A program made the position numbers and the translations under genes. From contig NZ_WIAQ01000008.1 of the NCBI RefSeq assembly GCF_009466385.1, positions 18,810 through 82,809 on the forward strand: 64,000 nt of DNA, read 5' to 3'. Each line of letters starts with the position of its first letter. Positions within the stretch are counted from its first letter, which is position 1. Of this stretch, positions 43,355 to 52,339 are shown piece by piece. The notes under the pieces are model-generated. The model did no database searches. It worked only from the letters and a program-made list of their open reading frames with translations, and was not told where the DNA came from. This stretch comes from Peribacillus tepidiphilus (GTDB lineage: Bacteria > Bacillota > Bacilli > Bacillales > DSM-1321).

Positions 43355-44569
43355 TTATACAGTATTTTGATGAGGATTTACAAAGCTCTCAAGACAAGTG
43401 AGGGCTTTTTCAACAAGCTCTTCTCCTCTCATATGCTTAGCTCCTCCACCTTGAGCTAAGAATTCGTTTCCGCCGCCTTTTCCATTTATAAGAGGAAGAA
43501 TGATTGCAATCCATTCCTTTGCACTCACCTCTCCATTTTTCCCTTTTCCACATACAATTTGCAATTGCTCCTCTGATTCATTAACCAATAAAAATACAAG
43601 GTTCTCTCCTTTTTCAGCTATTATTCTTGCGAGCTTTTGCAATTCCTGCATGTTTTTATCATAATAAATAGCAGTAATCAAATTTTGTTCGGATCCTTGG
43701 CTTATTAATTCCTCTGCTTCCTGTTGTATTAGTTTTTCTTTCAAGTTTTCTAATTCTTTTATTAAGCTTTTTTCTTTGTCGAGAAGTTGTTTTACTGCAT
43801 GCTCAAGTCCGTTTTGGGGAGCATTTAGTAATGGGTTTAACGATGTCAAAATCCGCTGTTTTTCATGGAGCTGGGAAAGTACTCTGTTTCCACAAACGAA
43901 AGAAACTCGGATATGATTTCTTTGTTTTTCCCAGCTTAAGATCTTAATACTTGCGACCTCTCCTGTTGATTTCGGATGGGTTCCGCCACAGCCATTGTAA
44001 TCAAAGTCAGGGATGATGACTAAGCGGATATTCTCCTTGACCGATGTTTCTTTCCGAAGAGAGTAGCTAGACAATTCTTCTTTCGTCACCCATTTTGTAT
44101 TGATTGGTTTGTTTTGTAATATCACATCATTCGCTCGCTTCTCAACCTTCATAGTCTGTTCCTCTGTTAGATCTGAAGCTGCAAGATCAATCGTACACAG
44201 TTCTTTTCCGAGGTGGAAGCTTACTGTTTTTAATCCGAATATTTCTTCAAATGCTGCAGTTAATATGTGCTGTCCAGCATGCTGCTGCATATGATCAAAT
44301 CTTCTATTCCAATCGATTTTACAGACAAAAGCTTCTAAAGAAACTGGTGCTTCTATGTAATGGCGAATTTCCCCGTTTATTTCTTGTACATCTGTTACTT
44401 TAACGTTTCCGATTGTTCCGATGTCGTGAGGCTGACCTCCTCCCGTTGGATAAAATGCCGTTTGATCCAGTACGGCATATAGATTTCCGTTTTCATCATA
44501 TTTCACATCAAGAACTTTAGCATTGAATTCCTTAAGATACGGATCTATATAAAATAATTTTTTCGTCAT
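43355..44569 (-). CDS. Alanyl-tRNA editing protein, AlaX-L type
   Basis: A 404-residue protein with the AlaRS editing fold: Thr-Ala-Phe-Tyr-Pro-Thr-Gly-Gly-Gly-Gln-Pro-His, the zinc site Gln-His-Ala-Gly-Gln-His-Ile and Gly-Cys-Gly-Gly-Thr-His. A coiled coil (about residues 265-300) and a C-terminal DHHA1 domain with Gly-Lys-Gly-Gly-Gly-Asn-Glu follow. Such proteins remove Ser or Gly wrongly attached to tRNA-Ala. No synthetase catalytic domain is present, so it acts in trans. The ATG at 44569 is preferred because GGGAGGT lies 8 bases before it; the upstream ATG at 44584 contains that ribosome site. Confidence 0.9.
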   Translation of the reverse strand: MTKKLFYIDPYLKEFNAKVLDVKYDENGNLYAVLDQTAFYPTGGGQPHDIGTIGNVKVTDVQEINGEIRHYIEAPVSLEAFVCKIDWNRRFDHMQQHAGQHILTAAFEEIFGLKTVSFHLGKELCTIDLAASDLTEEQTMKVEKRANDVILQNKPINTKWVTKEELSSYSLRKETSVKENIRLVIIPDFDYNGCGGTHPKSTGEVASIKILSWEKQRNHIRVSFVCGNRVLSQLHEKQRILTSLNPLLNAPQNGLEHAVKQLLDKEKSLIKELENLKEKLIQQEAEELISQGSEQNLITAIYYDKNMQELQKLARIIAEKGENLVFLLVNESEEQLQIVCGKGKNGEVSAKEWIAIILPLINGKGGGNEFLAQGGGAKHMRGEELVEKALTCLESFVNPHQNTV

Positions 44570-44791
44570 GTTCGTACCTCCCATTGGTTTGCGCTACTGT
44601 AAACCGATTTATATGTAAGCCTTTGCTACGAGCACTATTCAATTATCATACCATCTCTATCACTTGCTTGAAAGCTTGGATTAGGGTTGCTTTAATCCCT
44701 TATATTACATATTGATTATCTTTAAAAATGTTTATTTTTCAGAGAATTCTAGATAAAATATAAGAACATTATGTAAAAGGAGAATCATACC

Positions 44792-46024
44792 ATGAGCGAT
44801 TTTCTAAAGAACTTAGACAAATATGCTGAACTCGCTGTAAAAGTGGGTGTCAACGTCCAAAAAGGGCAAACGCTAGTCGTCAATGCAACCATTGATGCAG
44901 CAGAATTAGTTCGTTTAGTAACGAAAAAAGCTTACGAATGTGGAGCAAGAAATGTAATCATAAACTGGACGGACGATATAGTGAGTCGAATCAAATATGA
45001 ATTAGCACCTGATGAGGTATTTACAGAATTTCCAAAATGGCGTGCTAAAGAGATGATTGAGCTAGCTAAAAATGGGGCTGCTTTTATGAGCATTGTTTCC
45101 TCAAGCCCTTATCTTTTAAAAGGAGTCAAAAGCGAAAGAATTGCTAATTTCCAAAAAGCTGCCGGTACTGCTTTAAATGAATATCGTCAAATGATTCAAT
45201 CAGATAAAGTAAGCTGGACTGTTCTTGCAGCACCTTCTCAGGCATGGGCAGACATGGTATTTCCAACTGTTCCAAAAGAAGAGCGAGTTAGTAAGCTTTG
45301 GGATGCGATTTTCCAAGCAACACGTATAACCGAAGAAAATCCTATCGAGGCCTGGAAAAAACATGACGAGAATTTACATAAAAAAGTTCACTATTTGAAT
45401 GAAAAGAAATATCATAAATTGCATTATAAAGCTCCCGGTACAGATTTGACGATTGAACTTCCAAAAGGTCATATATGGGTTGGTGCTGGAAGTGTCAACG
45501 AAAAAGGTCATGAGTTTATGGCGAATATGCCGACTGAAGAAGTGTTTACAGTTCCTTTAAAAACTGGGGTCAATGGGGTCGTTTCAAGTACGATGCCGCT
45601 CAGCTATGGAGGAAATATTATAGACAAATTTAAGCTCACATTTGAAAACGGTCGTATTGTTGACGTTCAAGCTGAAGTTGGTGAAGATGTATTGAAAAAT
45701 CTAATTGAAACAGACGAAGGTTCCCATTATTTAGGGGAAGTAGCACTCGTCCCTTATGACTCACCAATCTCTAATACTAAAGTGTTATTTTACAATACTT
45801 TGTTTGATGAAAACGCATCGAACCACTTGGCGATTGGAAGTGCGTATGCATTCTGCTTAGAAGGCGGAAAAGCTATGTCACCTGATCAGCTTAAACAACA
45901 CGGTTTAAACCAAAGCATTACACATGTGGATTTTATGATTGGTTCACAGGAAATGGATATTGACGGAGTTAACGAGGACGGTAAGGCAGAGCCCGTATTC
46001 AGAAACGGAAACTGGGCGTTTTAA
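44792..46024 (+). CDS. M29-family metallo-aminopeptidase (AmpS/PepS type)
   Basis: A 410-residue thermophilic-type aminopeptidase. The start Leu-Asp-Lys-Tyr-Ala-Glu-Leu-Ala-Val-Lys-Val-Gly-Val-Asn-Val-Gln-Lys-Gly-Gln is characteristic. Probable metal ligands lie in Asn-Met-Pro-Thr-Glu-Glu-Val-Phe-Thr, Glu-Gly-Ser-His-Tyr-Leu-Gly-Glu and His-Val-Asp-Phe-Met-Ile-Gly. It removes N-terminal residues from peptides in the cytoplasm. It is an isolated gene ended by the hairpin at 46052. Confidence 0.92.
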   Translation: MSDFLKNLDKYAELAVKVGVNVQKGQTLVVNATIDAAELVRLVTKKAYECGARNVIINWTDDIVSRIKYELAPDEVFTEFPKWRAKEMIELAKNGAAFMSIVSSSPYLLKGVKSERIANFQKAAGTALNEYRQMIQSDKVSWTVLAAPSQAWADMVFPTVPKEERVSKLWDAIFQATRITEENPIEAWKKHDENLHKKVHYLNEKKYHKLHYKAPGTDLTIELPKGHIWVGAGSVNEKGHEFMANMPTEEVFTVPLKTGVNGVVSSTMPLSYGGNIIDKFKLTFENGRIVDVQAEVGEDVLKNLIETDEGSHYLGEVALVPYDSPISNTKVLFYNTLFDENASNHLAIGSAYAFCLEGGKAMSPDQLKQHGLNQSITHVDFMIGSQEMDIDGVNEDGKAEPVFRNGNWAF

Positions 46025-46051
46025 CAACTTAGGTTTTAATCAAGTAAAATA

Positions 46052-46080
46052 AGGCGTTTCAATAGGAACGCCTCATTTTT
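46052..46080 (+). terminator. Terminator of the aminopeptidase gene
   Basis: AGGCGTT and AACGCCT pair around an 8-base loop, followed by CATTTTTT. It sits at the convergent end with the YueI-like gene. Confidence 0.75.
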
Positions 46081-46531
46081 TATTAAATATCTTTTTAAGT
46101 GCAATTAAAAATCCTTTGTCTTTTTCGACAGCAATTTTTTGAATATTTTGTTTCGGTTCCTTTATATAAATTTCTTCTCGATCGATTGCATGGTCGTATG
46201 CTAATACAAGCCCAATGTCAGAATGATACTCTTTATTTGTAACAATGGTATGATCCATATTAAATTTTGAGGCCAGAGCTATATACTTTGAAAGATAAGA
46301 ATATCGAATATTTCCATTTAAATAGAGGTGAGCCTTAGAGTTTTCTTGTATAATTGCCTCTGCTTTCGGTATAATCTCATCTTTCATCACTTGGGCTTGT
46401 GTTAGAACGAACACAATTCTTTCTCGAATCGTACCTAGGAACTTCTTTCTTTCCTCCGGATTTGTTTCTTTTTTCCCGTGTATTCCTTGCAGTAAATACT
46501 CATGAACCTTGAAATCTTCCAAACTTCTCAC
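46073..46531 (-). CDS. yueI: YueI-family protein (DUF1694)
   Basis: A 152-residue soluble protein with the family's opening Leu-Leu-Gln-Gly-Ile-His-Gly then Pro-Glu-Glu-Arg-Lys-Lys-Phe-Leu-Gly-Thr-Ile-Arg-Glu-Arg-Ile, and a later Leu-Val-Leu-Ala-Tyr-Asp-His-Ala-Ile. B. subtilis YueI has no settled function. It is transcribed towards the aminopeptidase gene and shares its terminator region. Confidence 0.8.
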   Translation of the reverse strand: MRSLEDFKVHEYLLQGIHGKKETNPEERKKFLGTIRERIVFVLTQAQVMKDEIIPKAEAIIQENSKAHLYLNGNIRYSYLSKYIALASKFNMDHTIVTNKEYHSDIGLVLAYDHAIDREEIYIKEPKQNIQKIAVEKDKGFLIALKKIFNKK

Positions 46532-46603
46532 TCCTTTTTCTCACTAATTTTTATATGTATCATTTCCCTTCTTGGTTCATCATATGAGTCTAATAAAACG
46601 GCA

Positions 46604-46637
46604 AAAATCCCCACTAAATTTAGCGGGGATTTTTTTG
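46604..46637. terminator. Bidirectional terminator
   Basis: AAAATCCCC-A-CTAAA pairs with TTTAG-C-GGGGATTTT; poly-T tails occur on both strands. It closes the zinc-ribbon gene on the minus strand. Confidence 0.75.
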
Positions 46638-46641
46638 CTGA

Positions 46642-46785
46642 TTAATCTGGTCTTTTAGATAAGCAACGGTCACATTCCATTATATACCACCCAGAATATT
46701 CGTGAATTTTTTCACCGCACTCAGGGCATTTTCGCATTTGACCAGCTCTTATGAATTCTTTCATTTTCACTTTTTCTGATTTCAT
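46642..46785 (-). CDS. Small zinc-ribbon protein, YhfH-like
   Basis: A 47-residue protein read from the ATG at 46785 with AGGAGAG 7 bases upstream. It has Lys-Cys-Pro-Glu-Cys-Gly and Glu-Cys-Asp-Arg-Cys-Leu, two CxxC knuckles 15 residues apart, so a single zinc is expected. The size and spacing resemble the Bacillus YhfH family of unknown role. A terminator follows directly. Confidence 0.75.
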   Translation of the reverse strand: MKSEKVKMKEFIRAGQMRKCPECGEKIHEYSGWYIMECDRCLSKRPD

Positions 46786-46848
46786 AATGTGCTCTCCTTT
46801 AATGATCTGTTCCTGAGACTGAGTGATAGACAGAAATGTTGGGATTGA

Positions 46849-48132
46849 TTATTTTGCAGTTGTAAATTGTTCAGCTTCCGTTGATCCCTTTAAAGCGGTA
46901 GTTGAGGATTGTCCTCCTGTTACTACTTGAGCTACTTCATCAAAGTAACCGGTTCCTACCTCACGTTGATGTCTTGTAGCTGTATATCCATATACTTCGC
47001 TTGCAAATTCAGCTTGTTGAAGCTCGGAATATGCTGCCATTCCACGATCTTTATATTGACGAGCAAGCTCGAACATACTGTGATTCAACGAATGGAATCC
47101 AGCAAGTGTTACGAATTGGAATTTATAACCCATTTTTCCTAGTTCCTTTTGGAAATTAGCGATTGTTTCATCATCCAATTTCGCTTTCCAGTTGAAGGAT
47201 GGTGAACAATTATATGCTAACAGTTTACCAGGGAATTTTTCGTGAATCGCTTCAGCAAAGCGGCGAGCCTCTTCAATATTAGGCTCCGATGTTTCACACC
47301 AGATGAGATCTGCATATGGTGCATATGCTAAGCCTCTAGCAATTGCTTGATCTAATCCTGCTTTTGTACGGAAGAATCCTTCAGATGTTCTTTCACCTGT
47401 AATGAAAGGTGCATCATATGGATCCACATCACTTGTAATTAAATCAGCAGCATTTGCATCAGTACGAGCAACTAATACAGTTGGTACACCCATTACGTCT
47501 GCTGCTAACCGAGCAGCAATCAAATTGCGTACTGCTGTTTGTGTTGGAAGAAGAACTTTTCCGCCAAGATGTCCGCATTTTTTCTCTGAGGAAAGCTGAT
47601 CTTCAAAGTGAACGCCGGCTGCTCCAGCTTCAATCATACCTTTCATCAGCTCGAAAACATTTAATTGTCCACCGAATCCTGCCTCTGCATCTGCAACAAT
47701 CGGAGCAAACCAATCGATGTCATTTTTTCCTTCCATATGGTAGATTTGATCTGCTCTTTGAAGAGCTTGGTTAATTCGTTTTACTACTTGAGGTACACTA
47801 TTAGCTGGATACAAACTTTGGTCAGGATACATATGTCCAGAAAGGTTAGCATCAGCTGCAACTTGCCATCCACTTAAGTAGATTGCTTTAAGGCCTGCTT
47901 TAACTTGTTGCATAGCTTGATTTCCTGTCAATGCTCCAAGTGCGTTAATATAATCCTCTGTATGAAGCAAATTCCATAGCTTTTCTGCTCCGCGGCGTGC
48001 CAATGTATGCTCAATTTGAACAGAACCTCTTAATCGAACAACATCCTCTCCACTATATGGGCGAGTTATACCTTTCCAGCGCTCATCTGTTTTCCACATT
48101 TCTTCTAACTGTCTTGCTTGTTCTTGTCTCAT
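46849..48132 (-). CDS. aceA: Isocitrate lyase
   Basis: A 427-residue enzyme splitting isocitrate into glyoxylate and succinate, first step of the glyoxylate bypass. The catalytic signature Lys-Lys-Cys-Gly-His-Leu-Gly-Gly-Lys is clear, with Gly-Trp-Gln-Val-Ala-Ala-Asp near residue 90 and Asp-Ala-Glu-Ala-Gly-Phe-Gly-Gly. Start at the ATG at 48132, with AAGGAGG 7 bases before it; the frame is open to 48153 without a site. No malate synthase gene is beside it. It would let the cell grow on acetyl-CoA from the catabolic island. Confidence 0.95.
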   Translation of the reverse strand: MRQEQARQLEEMWKTDERWKGITRPYSGEDVVRLRGSVQIEHTLARRGAEKLWNLLHTEDYINALGALTGNQAMQQVKAGLKAIYLSGWQVAADANLSGHMYPDQSLYPANSVPQVVKRINQALQRADQIYHMEGKNDIDWFAPIVADAEAGFGGQLNVFELMKGMIEAGAAGVHFEDQLSSEKKCGHLGGKVLLPTQTAVRNLIAARLAADVMGVPTVLVARTDANAADLITSDVDPYDAPFITGERTSEGFFRTKAGLDQAIARGLAYAPYADLIWCETSEPNIEEARRFAEAIHEKFPGKLLAYNCSPSFNWKAKLDDETIANFQKELGKMGYKFQFVTLAGFHSLNHSMFELARQYKDRGMAAYSELQQAEFASEVYGYTATRHQREVGTGYFDEVAQVVTGGQSSTTALKGSTEAEQFTTAK

Positions 48133-48324
48133 TAAGTATCCTCCTTTTAACAAATCCCAATGTTATAATACAGGTATTCAATTCATGTTTGTATTGTATA
48201 ACAAAGTCCGTTTAATTGTCACGACTTTTTTGTAAAAAATTCTAAAAATTTTAAAAAATAATCATATAGCCTTGATATATGTGGATTTTTACTAGATACC
48301 ATAATTGTAAAAAGACAAAAAAAA

Positions 48325-48358
48325 TAACTGGCAGCTTTCCTAAGGAAGCAGCCAGTTA
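48325..48358 (-). terminator. Terminator of the lmo0937-like gene
   Basis: TAACTGGC-A-GCTTTCC pairs with GGAAGC-A-GCCAGTTA around a 2-base loop. On the minus strand eight T residues follow. Confidence 0.8.
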
Positions 48359-48398
48359 CTTATTTTAGAGGTATTAAGCCAAACCATAACGATCTCAT

Positions 48399-48541
48399 CT
48401 ACTTTCTTCTTTTAAAAACATTTACAATGAAAAGGATTCCAGCAATTATTAAAAAGATATGAATCAATCCACCAGCAATTTTAAACATAATACCCAGTAT
48501 CCAAATAACGAGTAAAATCCCTATTAAGGTCCACAACATAT
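48399..48541 (-). pseudogene. lmo0937-family small membrane protein, frameshifted
   Basis: From the ATG at 48541 the frame reads Met-Leu-Trp-Thr-Leu-Ile-Gly-Ile-Leu-Leu-Val-Ile-Trp and stops early after an A6 run (48479-48484). With two bases fewer there it would continue Lys-Ile-Ala-Gly-Gly-Leu-Ile-His-Ile and end Phe-Lys-Arg-Arg-Lys at 48399, making a 46-residue two-helix protein of the lmo0937 family. The break at a homopolymer could be natural or a sequencing error. A terminator follows, as for an active gene. Confidence 0.65.
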
Positions 48542-48626
48542 CATTTTCACCCTTTTTTGTTTTCTTTTAATATACCCATTCTCTATTTATTCATACTTTT
48601 TACTAGCATCTCTCCAAAACCTAGAC

Positions 48627-48660
48627 AAAAAAGGTGGCGAAAATATATGCGCCACCTTTT
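48627..48660 (-). terminator. Terminator of the YocH-like gene
   Basis: AAAAGGTGGCG and CGCCACCTTTT pair around a 10-base loop, with six T residues after it on the minus strand. Confidence 0.8.
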
Positions 48661-48670
48661 ATCTTACGAT

Positions 48671-49507
48671 CTATTCATTTAATACTTTAACAGTTACTTG
48701 TTTTCTACCCCATTCTAATGCATCATCTTTTGACGGGATAAACACGTCAATTTTGTTCCCTTTAATGGCACCGCCAGTATCTTCTGCTGTTGCATACCCA
48801 TATCCTTCAACATATACTTTTGAACCTAGCGGAATCACATTTGGATCAACAGCAATAACTTTGGCATCTGGATTTGCTTTTAAATCAACGCCTGTTGCAG
48901 TTGTTCCAGAACAGCCTTCACAGTTTGCAGTGTAGGCTGTAGCTGTTACTGTGAGTTCTTTTGCCACTTCATCAGATTTTTGTTCCTCAATCGTTGGTTT
49001 GCTTTTCGTCACAACATCCGATTTTTCATTCTTATTCGTTGCTTCGCTTTTTGACACATTATTAGATTTTTCTACTTTATTTGTTGTTTCCACAGAAGGC
49101 TGTTGTTTTATTGGCGTTTCCGTAGGAGTATTAAATTTCGGTGTTTCTTTCACGTCTTTCAATATCACTAATTCTTGATCGGGAAAAATTTTATCATCTG
49201 ATAATTTGTTCCATTCTTTTAGTTGATTTACTGTTACACCATATTTTTCCCCAATTTCCCACAATGAATCACCTGAAACAACTTTATAATTTTCTTCTGG
49301 AGAAATCGTTAAGGATTGATCCGGGTATATAATATCTGAAATTAAGTCATTCCACTCTTTTAGATCATCTACTGTAACTCCGTGTTTTTGTGAAATGCTC
49401 CAAAGTGTATCCCCTTTTTTTACGATCACTTCTTCAGCATGAGCATGTACACCTTCTGTTATGATTAAGGCAGTAGCTGCAATTATAGAAAGCATAGATT
49501 TTTTCAT
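48671..49507 (-). CDS. Secreted LysM-3D cell wall protein, YocH-like
   Basis: A 278-residue protein. Signal peptide at 1-24 (ends His-Ala-His-Ala-Glu-Glu), two LysM repeats (about 27-69 and 73-115, each Lys/Ser-Gly-Asp-Thr/Ser-Leu-Trp), and a Ser/Lys/Glu/Thr-rich linker to about 180. A C-terminal 3D domain follows, with Tyr-Thr-Ala-Asn-Cys-Glu-Gly-Cys-Ser-Gly, Asp-Pro-Asn-Val-Ile-Pro-Leu-Gly-Ser and Ala-Glu-Asp-Thr-Gly-Gly-Ala-Ile. LysM binds peptidoglycan, and 3D domains (named for three Asp, MltA-like) cut glycan strands. B. subtilis YocH is a WalRK target; a WalR-like box occurs here at 49622. Confidence 0.88.
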   Translation of the reverse strand: MKKSMLSIIAATALIITEGVHAHAEEVIVKKGDTLWSISQKHGVTVDDLKEWNDLISDIIYPDQSLTISPEENYKVVSGDSLWEIGEKYGVTVNQLKEWNKLSDDKIFPDQELVILKDVKETPKFNTPTETPIKQQPSVETTNKVEKSNNVSKSEATNKNEKSDVVTKSKPTIEEQKSDEVAKELTVTATAYTANCEGCSGTTATGVDLKANPDAKVIAVDPNVIPLGSKVYVEGYGYATAEDTGGAIKGNKIDVFIPSKDDALEWGRKQVTVKVLNE

Positions 49508-49621
49508 ATAAGTCTAACCTCCTCATTAGCTTGTTTAGAGCTAACGGAGATTATGATATCACGAAAAACGAAAATACAAAGAACAGGGAGATTATAAATC
49601 ATTTACAAACGTAACATCTGT

Positions 49622-49638
49622 TTAACAGTACGCTTACA
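49622..49638 (-). promoter_or_regulatory. WalR-like box upstream of the YocH-like gene
   Basis: On the minus strand TGTAAG-CGTAC-TGTTAA fits the WalR direct-repeat pattern (TGTWAH, five bases, TGTWAH) except for the last base of the first half. It lies 115 bases upstream of the ATG. A second, shorter-spaced pair (TGTTAC-GTT-TGTAAA, 49602-49616) follows. Confidence 0.55.
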
Positions 49639-49697
49639 AATCGTCTGAATATTTAATCATCATTATTCAGTCATATAGTTGGATTTTAGTGATAAAA

Positions 49698-49725
49698 AAG
49701 GCTCGAAAGTAGTATTTTCGAGCCT
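49698..49725 (-). terminator. Terminator of the nitroreductase gene
   Basis: AAGGCTCGAAA and TTTCGAGCCTT pair around a 6-base loop, with a run of six T on the minus strand. Confidence 0.8.
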
Positions 49726-49733
49726 TGCAATGA

Positions 49734-50342
49734 TTAATACCAAGTAGTTAATTCAGATATCGGAAGTCTTCCTGAAGGTCGTCCAGGCTGCTTTTGTTTT
49801 CCTAATGCAATAAGCATAACTGGCGTATATCTTGCATCAATCTTAAATGTTTCAATAAATTGTTGTACATTAAATCCACCAATTGGACATGTATCCCAAC
49901 CTCTTTCCTGAGCAACTAACATGAATTGCATAGCCGCCAAAGAGGCATTACTATATGCTGCCAATTTTGCATATTCTTTGTCTTGGTATGCACCTTTAAT
50001 TTGATTATTCAGTACTTCTTTTATTTCAGGCTTCATCATTCCAGCCTCCACAGCTGGTCCAAACACACTGTCAACTTTTTTATCTGCTTCTAAGTCTCCT
50101 AGCACCGCTATGACAGCTGAAGCATCTTTTACTTGTATTTGATTATAGGCAATTGGCAGCAATTTTTCTTGAACCTCTTTATTTGCAAAGACGGCAAAAT
50201 GCCAGTGCTGTAAATTCCAAGCAGATGGCGCCTTCCCAGCTAGTTCAAGGATTTTAGTCAATTCTTCTTTCGATATCGTTACCTCAGGATCAAAAACCTT
50301 AACAGAACGTCTAGCTTCTATTACTTTTTCTAAGTTAGTCAT
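49734..50342 (-). CDS. Nitroreductase-family NAD(P)H oxidoreductase
   Basis: A 202-residue FMN enzyme with the N-terminal Arg-Arg-Ser-Val-Lys-Val-Phe FMN-binding motif and Ala-Pro-Ser-Ala-Trp-Asn-Leu-Gln-His-Trp. The later Gly-Trp-Asp-Thr-Cys-Pro-Ile-Gly-Gly-Phe is the usual second FMN contact. Members reduce nitro compounds, quinones or enones with two electrons. It resembles Bacillus YodC/YfhC-type proteins. It stands alone, divergent from the Dcu gene. Confidence 0.85.
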   Translation of the reverse strand: MTNLEKVIEARRSVKVFDPEVTISKEELTKILELAGKAPSAWNLQHWHFAVFANKEVQEKLLPIAYNQIQVKDASAVIAVLGDLEADKKVDSVFGPAVEAGMMKPEIKEVLNNQIKGAYQDKEYAKLAAYSNASLAAMQFMLVAQERGWDTCPIGGFNVQQFIETFKIDARYTPVMLIALGKQKQPGRPSGRLPISELTTWY

Positions 50343-50556
50343 GTTGTCCTCCTACAAAATATCTCGAAGTGAAAATAAATAACGTTTACATGCTACATAA
50401 TGGGAGAGCTATAGTCAAATAACGTGCTTGACCTCCTTTATTTTTTTAATTATTGAAAAATAAAGGCATTTTGGATATTTAGTGAAATGAAGCACAAAAT
50501 ACAAACATTCTGCTATAATTTCAGCTTGGTTATGTCATTTATGTTGGAGGGACATC

Positions 50557-51867
50557 ATGTTTTTTATTCAATTTTTGATATTACTGTCATGTATTTTTAT
50601 CGGTGCAAGAATTGGGGGTGTTGGCCTTGGTGTCATGGGTGGAGTAGGGCTTTCGATATTTGTATTTGTATTCGGCTTACAGCCAACCTCCCCGCCTATT
50701 GACGTCTTATTAATGATTCTTGCCGTCATAACCGCTGCTGGTTCATTACAAGCTGCTGGTGGCATGGATTATTTGGTTTCTTTAGCAGAAAAAGCGTTAA
50801 GAAAAAATCCAAAAAACATAACGTTTGTCGCACCGATCGTTACCTATTTGTTTACACTTTGTGCAGGGACTGGTCACGTCGCATATTCCGTGCTTCCCGT
50901 CATTGCAGAGGTTGCTAGGGAATCTCGCATTAGACCTGAAAGACCACTATCCATTGCAGTAATCGCTTCCCAGCAAGCAATTACGGCTAGTCCGATATCG
51001 GCAGCAACAGTTGCAATGGTAGCACTGCTTTCCGATTATAAAATTAGTTTACTAAACATTTTAATGATCTGTATCCCCTCTACTTTTATTGCTTGTATGA
51101 TCGGTGCATTTGTAGCTAGTAAAATGGGGAAAGAATTGGATGAAGACGAGGAATATTTAAGAAGACTTCAAGCAGGATTTGACACGCAAGTAACCATGGT
51201 TGAAAAGAAAGTCGATTCTCATTCAAAACGATCTGTTTGGCTATTTTTATTAGCAACACTCGCTGTAGTTATTCTCGGATCTTTTGAATCCTTACGACCT
51301 GGTTGGAATGTTGACGGAGAATTCGTTCGATTATCTATGCCACAAGTGATAGAAATCATCATGCTATCTGTTTCTGCTCTAATCATCCTTGTATGTAAAC
51401 CTTCTATTGAAGATATTACATCTGGAAGTGTGTTTAAAGCAGGAGCAACTGCTATTGTTGCGATCTTTGGAATTGCTTGGATGGGGGATACTTTCATTAA
51501 TGGAAACATGGAAACCATTCAAGGCTCCATTATGGATATGGTAACTGCTGCTCCTTGGCTTTTTGCTTTAGCTTTATTTGTTTTATCTATTCTACTATAC
51601 AGTCAAGCAGCTACTGTACGTGCGTTAATGCCGCTTGGAATTGCTCTCGGAATTTCACCAATGATGTTAATTGCTATGTTTCCGGCAGTAAACGGGTATT
51701 TTTTCATTCCGAATTACGGAACAATTGTAGCTGCCATCAATTTTGACAGAACAGGAACAACTCGTATCGGAAAATATATTTTAAATCATAGCTTTATGAT
51801 TCCAGGTCTAGTCGCTACGATCGGAGCAGTTGGTATTGGTTTATTATTAGCCACTTTGCTGTATTAA
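50557..51867 (+). CDS. Anaerobic C4-dicarboxylate transporter (Dcu family)
   Basis: A 436-residue membrane protein with ten or more hydrophobic segments and the DcuA/DcuB text: Gly-Ala-Arg-Ile-Gly-Gly-Val-Gly-Leu-Gly at the start, Thr-Gly-His-Val-Ala-Tyr-Ser, Ser-Gln-Gln-Ala-Ile-Thr-Ala-Ser-Pro-Ile-Ser-Ala-Ala and Phe-Ile-Pro-Asn-Tyr-Gly-Thr. It exchanges fumarate, aspartate or malate for succinate in enteric bacteria. With the aspartase at 34442, an aspartate-to-fumarate route is imaginable, though the genes are 15 kb apart. Good TTGGAGGGACATC ribosome site. Confidence 0.9.
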   Translation: MFFIQFLILLSCIFIGARIGGVGLGVMGGVGLSIFVFVFGLQPTSPPIDVLLMILAVITAAGSLQAAGGMDYLVSLAEKALRKNPKNITFVAPIVTYLFTLCAGTGHVAYSVLPVIAEVARESRIRPERPLSIAVIASQQAITASPISAATVAMVALLSDYKISLLNILMICIPSTFIACMIGAFVASKMGKELDEDEEYLRRLQAGFDTQVTMVEKKVDSHSKRSVWLFLLATLAVVILGSFESLRPGWNVDGEFVRLSMPQVIEIIMLSVSALIILVCKPSIEDITSGSVFKAGATAIVAIFGIAWMGDTFINGNMETIQGSIMDMVTAAPWLFALALFVLSILLYSQAATVRALMPLGIALGISPMMLIAMFPAVNGYFFIPNYGTIVAAINFDRTGTTRIGKYILNHSFMIPGLVATIGAVGIGLLLATLLY

Positions 51868-51913
51868 TTTTATTTGTTTTTATACATTCATAAAAGCCTT
51901 TGGATAGAATACG

Positions 51914-51948
51914 AAGGGTGGCTTATTCACAGAAATACAGCCACCCTT
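51914..51948. terminator. Hairpin between the Dcu gene and ydjO
   Basis: AAGGGTGGCT and AGCCACCCTT pair around a 15-base loop at the meeting point of two convergent genes. T-runs are short on both sides. Confidence 0.6.
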
Positions 51949-51958
51949 TAATTATGTA

Positions 51959-52141
51959 TTATTTAATTTTCGGTAGCTCTCTGACTTCTTGATGCATTTC
52001 ACTTCCGCAAAACGGGCAAAGATACGGATCCATTGCAAAATCCTTTCTCATCCAGCCATTACACATGTCTGAAACGCAGGAGTAAACAACTGTATCTTCA
52101 ATAATCACTTCTTCTTGTTGATTTTTTTTAGAAAAATACAT
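51959..52141 (-). CDS. ydjO: Cold-inducible YdjO-family zinc-ribbon protein
   Basis: A 60-residue protein: Tyr-Phe-Ser-Lys-Lys-Asn at the start, then Tyr-Ser-Cys-Val-Ser-Asp-Met-Cys-Asn-Gly-Trp-Met-Arg, Leu-Cys-Pro-Phe-Cys-Gly-Ser and Arg-Glu-Leu-Pro. The four cysteines should hold one zinc. B. subtilis YdjO is listed as cold-inducible; its biochemical role is not known. GGAGGC-type ribosome site upstream. Confidence 0.8.
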   Translation of the reverse strand: MYFSKKNQQEEVIIEDTVVYSCVSDMCNGWMRKDFAMDPYLCPFCGSEMHQEVRELPKIK

Positions 52142-52271
52142 TAGAAGCCTCCTTCAATTGTTGAAACTTTTCCCATAGAGATAGCATATGTTACAATTGA
52201 GCATTTTATTTATTTATTTAAATAAAGGAATCAGGTTGATTATTGATAATCATCCCCAAATGATTCTTATG

Positions 52272-52319
52272 AAAAAAGGTGAACCTGTGTTACGTACGTT
52301 ACAAAGGTTCACCCTTTTT
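52272..52319 (-). terminator. Terminator of the CvfB gene
   Basis: AAAAAAGGTGAACCT pairs with AGGTTCACCCTTTTT over a 17-base AT/GC-mixed loop. It lies 21 bases past the stop of the minus-strand gene. Confidence 0.75.
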
Positions 52320-52339
52320 GATTATTTATTTATAGACTT

